11,022 bases of DNA from Armatimonadota bacterium (GTDB lineage: Bacteria > Armatimonadota > Zipacnadia > Zipacnadales > UBA11051), in the NCBI GenBank assembly GCA_003542955.1, contig DPJP01000502.1, positions 1-11,022 of the forward strand, given 5' to 3'. How positions within the stretch are numbered: the stretch's first letter is position 1; each line of letters begins with the position of its first letter. The translations under genes and the position numbers were made by a program. This document shows positions 6,210 through 11,022 of this stretch, piece after piece. The notes below the pieces were generated by a model. The model saw only the letters and a list, made by a program, of their open reading frames with translations, searched no databases and was not told the DNA's origin.

Positions 6210-6650
6210 ATGGACCGCATCTCAGATGACGACATCGTCTGGCTGCTGAACCTGCTCGATGAGGAGCAGTTGGCCGAAATTGACGTCGAGGACGGCGACT
6301 GCGCGGTCAGTGTGAAGGCTTTCTGCGCGCAGGCCGTCCAGATGTCGGTTGGCGAGCGAGCGGTGGCGCCGCAGCCGTCGGGGGACTCCCAGGAGCTGCC
6401 CGACCACATGATGCCGGTGCTTGCCCCGGTAACCGGCACCTTCTACACAGCACCCTCACCGGACGCGAAGCCCTACGTCACCGTCGGCGACACCGTCGAG
6501 ACGGGCGACACCGTGGGCCTGATCGAGGCGATGAAGCTCTACCATGACGTCACCGCCCCCTGCCGCGGCACCATCGCCGAGGTCCGCGTGCCCAACGCCG
6601 AGCACGTCGAGGCCGATCAGCCGCTGATCATCATCAACCGCGGCACGTGA
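6210..6650 (+). CDS. accB: Biotin carboxyl carrier protein of acetyl-CoA carboxylase
   Basis: A 146-residue protein that carries biotin between the carboxylase and carboxyltransferase of acetyl-CoA carboxylase, the first step of fatty acid synthesis. The N-terminal part (MDRISDDDIVWLLNLLDEEQ) is the usual AccB lead helix. A variable linker of about 25 residues follows. The C-terminal biotinyl domain has GTFYTAPSPDAKPYVTVGD with the bacterial 'thumb' insertion and the biotin site EAMKLYHDV (Lys109). I placed the start at ATG 6210 because homology begins there. GTG at 6207 is equally possible, and AGGGA sits 11 bases from it. The frame open to 6114 overlaps the terminator hairpin and reads as a basic non-homologous tail. 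Unusually, accC does not follow; the next gene is hom. Confidence 0.92.
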   Translation: MDRISDDDIVWLLNLLDEEQLAEIDVEDGDCAVSVKAFCAQAVQMSVGERAVAPQPSGDSQELPDHMMPVLAPVTGTFYTAPSPDAKPYVTVGDTVETGDTVGLIEAMKLYHDVTAPCRGTIAEVRVPNAEHVEADQPLIIINRGT

Positions 6651-6700
6651 TCCCCGGCAGCGCGTCGCCCGTGGTTGCGGGGTGGCGCTCTGTCATCGGT

Positions 6701-6725
6701 GGACCGGGTCCGGCACGATTCGTGC
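6701..6725. repeat. Two adjacent short palindromes upstream of hom
   Basis: GGACCGGGTCC (6701-6711) and GCACGATTCGTGC (6713-6725) are perfect inverted repeats one base apart, 51 to 75 bases after the accB stop. A further 6-bp hairpin (6825-6830 with 6838-6843) lies in the hom leader. They may end accB transcripts or act as operators. No T tract is present. Confidence 0.3.
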
Positions 6726-6885
6726 AGGCTCCTTGACACGCATCCCCTGCCATACTCCGCCGCTCAGAAGCGTTTGCTCGCACGTGCTCGGGATGCGACC
6801 CGGATCAGTCCAGTCTGAGGCGGGCGCGCGCATCGGTCGCGCGTGTTGCCCTCTATCATTGCAGCGCAGCGCGAGGTGAGCGAAC

Positions 6886-8178
6886 ATGGCACGCGAGACA
6901 ATCAACGTCGGCATTCTGGGCTATGGCATCGTCGGCGGAGGCCTCTACAAGGTGTTGACCGACAACGCCCAGAGCATCACCCAGCGCGTGGGCAGACCAG
7001 TCAATGTGGTGAAGGTCGCCGACATCGACTGGGACCGCCCGCGCGAGTTCGACGTGCCCCCCGAACTGCGCACGACCGACGCGAGCGAGATTCTCGAGGA
7101 CGAGAACATCGACATCGTCGCCGAGACCATCGGCGGCATCAAGCCCGCCCTGGGCTTTGTGATGGCTGCGATTGAGGCCGGCAAGTCGGTCGTCACCTCG
7201 AACAAGGAGATGATTGCCAGGCACGGCAACGAGATCCTCTCCGCGGCGGCCGCCAGGTCGGTCGATGTGGCCTTCGAGGGCGCCGTGGGCGGCGTCGTCC
7301 CGGTGATTCGCACGCTCAAGGAGAGCCTCGACGCGGACAACATCCATGAGGTCATGGGAATCGTCAACGGGACGACGAACTACATCCTGACGCAGATGAG
7401 CCAGAACGATATGGCCTTCGAGACGGCGCTCAAGCAGGCACAGGAGTTGGGCTATGCGGAGGCCGATCCAACCGCCGACGTCGAGGGCATCGACGCAGCC
7501 AACAAGCTGGCGATCCTGAGCGCGCTCGCCTTCGGGCGGCGCGTGGACGTCTCGCAGGTCTACCGCGAGGGCATCTCGAGGATACTGCCCGAGGATATTG
7601 CGTACGCGCGGCGGATGGGTTTTGTGGTCAAGCTGCTGGCGATCGGGCGGCGCACGGCCGAGGACCGGCTCGAGGCGCGCGTGCACCCGGTGCTGCTGCC
7701 GAACAGCCACGCTCTGGCGGCGGTGGTCGGCTCATTCAACGCGGTATTCATCCGCGGCGAGGCGTGCGATGACGTGATGCTCTACGGGCGTGGCGCCGGG
7801 GCCCTGCCGACGGGCGCGGCGGTAGCCGGCGACGTGCTCGACTGCGCGCGCAACATCGTCCACGGGGCCTCGGGTCGGACGCCGTGCGCATGCGCGGGAG
7901 AGGCCGACCTGGTGCCGATGGGCGAAGTTCGCTCGAAGGTTTATCTGCGGATGCGAGTGAAGGACCAGGCGGGCGTGCTGGGCACCATCGCCACGATCTT
8001 CGGCTCGCAGGAGGTCAGCATCAACTCCGTCATCCAGGAGCAGAGCGACGGGAAGACCGCCGACATCGTCTGGATCGTCCATGAGTGTGTCGAGGACCAA
8101 CTGACCAGCGCGCTGAAGGCCATCGAGAGCCTGCCTATCGTGGAATCGATCCCGGCCTGCATCCGCGTCGAGGGCTAG
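6886..8178 (+). CDS. hom: Homoserine dehydrogenase with C-terminal ACT domain
   Basis: A 430-residue enzyme that reduces aspartate semialdehyde to homoserine with NAD(P)H, on the route to threonine and methionine. The Rossmann turn GYGIVGGG is at 12-19. TSNKE (Lys107) and NGTTNYIL (161-168) are substrate and cofactor landmarks. The catalytic block YAEADPTADVEG continuing to DAANK gives Glu192, Asp198, Asp203 and Lys207, which align with the yeast catalytic set. An ACT domain (about 351-427, starting KVYLRMRVKDQAGVLGTIA) is expected to sense threonine. Length is normal for the long bacterial form. The ATG at 6886 has AGGTGAG five bases upstream. It begins a plus-strand run with thrC 23 bases downstream. 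No homoserine kinase gene (thrB) is in the window. Confidence 0.97.
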   Translation: MARETINVGILGYGIVGGGLYKVLTDNAQSITQRVGRPVNVVKVADIDWDRPREFDVPPELRTTDASEILEDENIDIVAETIGGIKPALGFVMAAIEAGKSVVTSNKEMIARHGNEILSAAAARSVDVAFEGAVGGVVPVIRTLKESLDADNIHEVMGIVNGTTNYILTQMSQNDMAFETALKQAQELGYAEADPTADVEGIDAANKLAILSALAFGRRVDVSQVYREGISRILPEDIAYARRMGFVVKLLAIGRRTAEDRLEARVHPVLLPNSHALAAVVGSFNAVFIRGEACDDVMLYGRGAGALPTGAAVAGDVLDCARNIVHGASGRTPCACAGEADLVPMGEVRSKVYLRMRVKDQAGVLGTIATIFGSQEVSINSVIQEQSDGKTADIVWIVHECVEDQLTSALKAIESLPIVESIPACIRVEG

Positions 8179-8201
8179 CCGGGTAACCGAGGTGGAAGCA
8201 A

Positions 8202-9296
8202 TTGCCTGACACGAGCGCTTTGCAGTCAGCTTCATGCGAGGACTGGCCCGGCATCATCCGGGCATACGCCGACCTGCTACCGGTGACCGACCAGACGCCG
8301 ATTGTGACGCTGCGGGAGGGCGATACGCCGCTGATCGGCAGCGAGCACATCGGCCCGTCGCTTCCGGGCAACATCCGGCTGTTCTTCAAGTTCGAGGGCG
8401 TCAACCCGACGGGTTCGTTCAAGGACCGCGGGATGACGATGGCGGTCTCGAAGGCCAAGGAGCGGGGCGTTGGCATCACGATGTGCGCCTCGACGGGCAA
8501 TACCTCCGCGGCGGCGGCGGCCTACTCGGCGCGGGCGGGGATGGAGTGCATCGTGCTGATCCCGCAGGGGAAGATCGCCTTCGGCAAGCTCTCGCAGGCG
8601 CTAATCCACGGGGCGCGGACGGTGCAGGTTGACGGCAACTTCGACGACTGCCTGCGCATCGTGCGGGAGATCACCGACAGCTACCCGATCGAGTTGGTCA
8701 ACAGCCTCAACCCGATGCGGATGGAGGGCCAGAAGACGGCGGCCTTCGAGGTCTGCGATCAGCTCGGACATCCGCCGGACATCCACATTCTGCCCGTCGG
8801 CAACGCCGGCAACATCACCGCCTACTGGTGGGGTTACCTGCAGTACCGGGAGGTCGGCCGCATCGACCGGCTGCCGAAGATGATCGGCTTCCAGGCCGCG
8901 GGCGCGGCCCCGCTCGTGCACGGGGAGCCGGTGCGACAGCCGGAGACCATCGCCACGGCGATCCGCATCGGCGACCCGGCGCGCTGGGATGACGCGATGA
9001 GCGCGATGACCGACAGCGGCGGGCTGGTGGATATGGTCACCGATGAGCAGATACTCGAGGCCTACCAGTTGCTGGCCGCGCGCGAGGGCGTGTTTGCCGA
9101 GCCGGCCTCGGCCACATCCGTGGCAGGCCTGCTGAAGCTGGCAGCAAATGGCTACTTTGATGACAGACCCGTGACGGTCGTCTGTACGCTCACCGGACAC
9201 GGGCTGAAGGACCCCGATACGGCAGTGAACATGCTCCAGAAGCCCGATATCATCCCGGCGCGGACGGAGGCGCTGGTCGAGCTGCTCGGGCTGTAG
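8202..9296 (+). CDS. thrC: Threonine synthase
   Basis: A 364-residue PLP enzyme that converts O-phosphohomoserine to threonine, the last step of the pathway begun by the upstream hom. The PLP lysine is Lys74 in NPTGSFKDRG. STGNTSAAAAA (97-107) contacts the substrate and cofactor. GNAGN (200-204) is the PLP phosphate loop. The C-terminal TLTGHGLKDPD motif is typical of the family. The length fits the short bacterial class. The start is TTG at 8202, supported by GAGGTG seven bases upstream and by the absence of a nearby in-frame ATG or GTG. It lies 23 bases after hom and 22 before purC, so one transcript is likely. The TTG start may lower translation relative to hom. Confidence 0.97.
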   Translation: MPDTSALQSASCEDWPGIIRAYADLLPVTDQTPIVTLREGDTPLIGSEHIGPSLPGNIRLFFKFEGVNPTGSFKDRGMTMAVSKAKERGVGITMCASTGNTSAAAAAYSARAGMECIVLIPQGKIAFGKLSQALIHGARTVQVDGNFDDCLRIVREITDSYPIELVNSLNPMRMEGQKTAAFEVCDQLGHPPDIHILPVGNAGNITAYWWGYLQYREVGRIDRLPKMIGFQAAGAAPLVHGEPVRQPETIATAIRIGDPARWDDAMSAMTDSGGLVDMVTDEQILEAYQLLAAREGVFAEPASATSVAGLLKLAANGYFDDRPVTVVCTLTGHGLKDPDTAVNMLQKPDIIPARTEALVELLGL

Positions 9297-9318
9297 ACTT
9301 CAGGAAAGAGAGGCCGCT

Positions 9319-10218
9319 ATGGAGAGCCCACAGCAGGCTTTGCTGTCAACGGATCTGCCTGGCGCGGTAGCGCGCCGCCAGGGCAAGGTCAGGGACGTCT
9401 ACGAGTACGAGGACGGGGTGCTGCTCGTCGCAACCGACCGCATCTCGGCATTCGACTGCGTGATGCCGAACGGGATTCCGGACAAGGGCCGGGTGCTGAC
9501 GCGGCTCTCGCTGTTCTGGGCTGACAAGCTGGGGGACCTTGTCCCCTATCACCTGCTGAGCGCCGACCCGGCCGATTACCCGCCCGCACTGGCCGAATAT
9601 GCGGACATGCTCGCGGGGCGGAGCATGTGGGTGCAGAAGGCCGAGGTCATCCCCATCGAGTGTGTGGCGAGGGGCTACCTGACCGGCTCGGCATGGAAGT
9701 CGTACCAGCAGACGGGGGCAATCTGCGGGCACGAGTTGCCGGCGGGCCTGCAGGAGTCGGCAAAGCTGCCGGAGCCGATCTTCACGCCCGCGACCAAGGC
9801 CGAGTCAGGGCATGATGAGAATGTCTCGCGCGAGACGTGCGCGACACTGGTGGGCTCGGAACTGGCCGAATGGCTCGAGACGCTGACGCTGAAGCTCTAC
9901 AGCACCGCGGCCGACTATGTAGCGGAGCGCGGGCTGATTCTGTGTGACACGAAGTTCGAGTTAGGGATCGTCGACGGCGCGGTGACGCTCATCGATGAGA
10001 TGCTGACACCCGATTCATCCCGCTACTGGGATGCGGAGGCCTATGCGCCCGGCAAGCCGCAGGAGTCCTACGACAAGCAGTTCGTGCGCGACTACCTGAA
10101 CAGCCTCGACTGGGACAAGGAGCCGCCTGCGCCTGAGTTGCCGGCCGAGATTGTGGCCGAGACCAGGCGGATATACCGCACCATCTACCGGCGCATCACC
10201 GGCGACGAACTCGACTAG
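9319..10218 (+). CDS. purC: Phosphoribosylaminoimidazole-succinocarboxamide (SAICAR) synthase
   Basis: A 299-residue cytoplasmic enzyme that joins aspartate to CAIR using ATP in purine synthesis. Landmarks are QGKVRDVYEY (21-30) for nucleotide binding, ATDRISAFD (38-46), IECVARGYLTGSAWKSY (113-129), TPATKAESGHDENVS (156-170), LILCDTKFELG (206-216) and DEMLTPDSSRYW (226-237). It is the longer, Ade1-like form with a C-terminal extension, unlike the roughly 240-residue short bacterial form. The ATG at 9319 has GAGAGG six bases upstream. It follows thrC by 22 bases and precedes tilS by 62. No other purine gene is in view, so this looks like a mixed housekeeping operon rather than a pur cluster. 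Confidence 0.97.
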   Translation: MESPQQALLSTDLPGAVARRQGKVRDVYEYEDGVLLVATDRISAFDCVMPNGIPDKGRVLTRLSLFWADKLGDLVPYHLLSADPADYPPALAEYADMLAGRSMWVQKAEVIPIECVARGYLTGSAWKSYQQTGAICGHELPAGLQESAKLPEPIFTPATKAESGHDENVSRETCATLVGSELAEWLETLTLKLYSTAADYVAERGLILCDTKFELGIVDGAVTLIDEMLTPDSSRYWDAEAYAPGKPQESYDKQFVRDYLNSLDWDKEPPAPELPAEIVAETRRIYRTIYRRITGDELD

Positions 10219-10280
10219 CGCGCACGAACACCCCCGCTGCCGCCGGGCATGGAGAGCACTCCGCGGCGGAGCGTATCTGC

Positions 10281-11022
10281 ATGGCGGATAACCCGAACCT
10301 GACGGTTGAGCGGTTCCGGCTGGCGTTGGCAGACTTCTTGATGCTGCCTGCCGCCGGACGTATTCTCGTGTGCGTCTCCGGCGGGCAGGACTCCGTCGCA
10401 CTCCTTCACCTGTTGAGCAGTCTGCCCCCCGGAAGCCATGAGGGCCTGGTGGTGGCGCACTTCAACCACCGGATGCGGAAGGCCGCGGATGCCGATGAGG
10501 CGTTTGTGGCAGTGCTGGCCGAGCAGATGGGGTGTGGCTTCACGCGCGGCGAGGGTGATGTCTACGGGTGCGCGCAGGCGCAGGGCGGCAATGTCGAGGT
10601 CGTGGGACACGAGTTGCGCTACAGGTTTTTCGCCGATGCGGCCCGCGAGCACGATTGCGCGGCGATTGCGCTCGGGCACACCGGGTCGGACCTGGCGGAG
10701 TCGGTGTTGATGAACATCCTCCGCGGCGCGGGCGTCGACGGCCTGGCCTCGATTCCGCCGACCAACGGGCTCTACATCCGTCCGCTGGTGTACATCACGC
10801 GCGCGGAGACGGCGGCCTACTGTGGGGCTCACGGGCTGGCCTACCGCACCGACGAGACCAATCTTGATACCGATACAACCCGCAACCGGGTCAGGCAGTG
10901 CCTGATGCCGGCGCTCGAGGCCGACTACGGGCCGGGGGTCGAGGCGGCGCTGCTGCGGGCGGCGCTGGCGGCACGGGCAGAGGTTGATTGGACCGCGCCA
11001 CTGGTGGCCGAGGCAGCGGTGC
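10281..11022 (+). CDS. tilS: tRNA(Ile)-lysidine synthetase, N-terminal part (runs off the right edge)
   Basis: 247 codons are present with no stop, so the C-terminal domains are cut. TilS attaches lysine to C34 of tRNA-Ile with a CAU anticodon, changing it to read AUA. The PP-loop SGGQDSVALLHLL (33-45) binds ATP. HFNHRMR (60-66), GHTGSDLAESVLMNILRGAG and the DETNLDTDTTRNRVR block are all TilS landmarks. The usual DDQAET stretch is varied here to SDLAES, with the aspartate and glutamate kept. The ATG at 10281 has GGAG nine bases upstream, and that GGAG sits in a small CTCCG/CGGAG hairpin (10259-10271). The gene follows purC by 62 bases on the same strand. Confidence 0.93.
   Translation, partial: MADNPNLTVERFRLALADFLMLPAAGRILVCVSGGQDSVALLHLLSSLPPGSHEGLVVAHFNHRMRKAADADEAFVAVLAEQMGCGFTRGEGDVYGCAQAQGGNVEVVGHELRYRFFADAAREHDCAAIALGHTGSDLAESVLMNILRGAGVDGLASIPPTNGLYIRPLVYITRAETAAYCGAHGLAYRTDETNLDTDTTRNRVRQCLMPALEADYGPGVEAALLRAALAARAEVDWTAPLVAEAAV

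Noticed and set aside
6733..6756. TTGACA with CATACT as a promoter for hom
   Set aside because: The spacer is only 12 bases, too short for sigma-70, and no alternative -10 box sits at 16 to 18 bases.
6856..7710. 284-residue minus-strand open frame opposite hom
   Set aside because: Antisense shadow. The homoserine dehydrogenase motifs on the plus strand explain the region.
1..11022. CRISPR arrays, insertion sequences, attachment sites
   Set aside because: I saw no regularly spaced repeats, transposase frames, or duplicated tRNA 3' end in the window.

Overview
This window is high-GC bacterial chromosome. Type IV pilus/type II secretion parts, a glycoside hydrolase family 4 enzyme, a standalone biotin carrier protein and a hom-thrC-purC-tilS run suggest an environmental bacterium from a poorly sampled phylum. 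An Armatimonadota-like origin is possible, but this is a guess from gene content and style, not a placement. Genes are densely packed, and GTG and TTG starts occur among the ATG starts.

Left part (1-4652), all on the minus strand. Read in its own direction, it starts with the pilB/gspE assembly ATPase. A two-gene MNT/HEPN toxin-antitoxin module follows after 25 bases (mntA, then hepT overlapping it by 11 bases), and then a GH4 glycosidase. After a non-coding stretch of about 320 bases, the 5' end of a gene with a DUF4062 domain runs off the left edge. Such domains sit at the N terminus of large NTPase/repeat proteins. A perfect 9+1+9 palindrome lies just upstream of its start.

Middle part (4653-6885), on the plus strand. 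A clear sigma-70 type promoter drives a gene for a half-size PilC/GspF-like membrane protein, divergent from pilB. A second promoter with the same first ten bases drives a 55-residue, very basic small protein that ORF callers could miss. Next come a tRNA with anticodon CAT, a hairpin terminator candidate, and accB (biotin carboxyl carrier protein of acetyl-CoA carboxylase) without an accC neighbour.

Right part (6886-11022), on the plus strand, looks like one transcription unit. It holds hom (homoserine dehydrogenase with an ACT domain), thrC (threonine synthase, TTG start), purC (SAICAR synthase) and tilS (tRNA-Ile lysidine synthetase, cut by the window edge), with gaps of 23, 22 and 62 bases. 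hom and thrC supply the branch from aspartate semialdehyde to threonine. purC and tilS are housekeeping genes that ride along.

The right part is ordinary. The parts most worth a second look are the truncated DUF4062 gene with its palindrome, the TA module placed right behind pilB, the half-size GspF protein, and the small basic protein.
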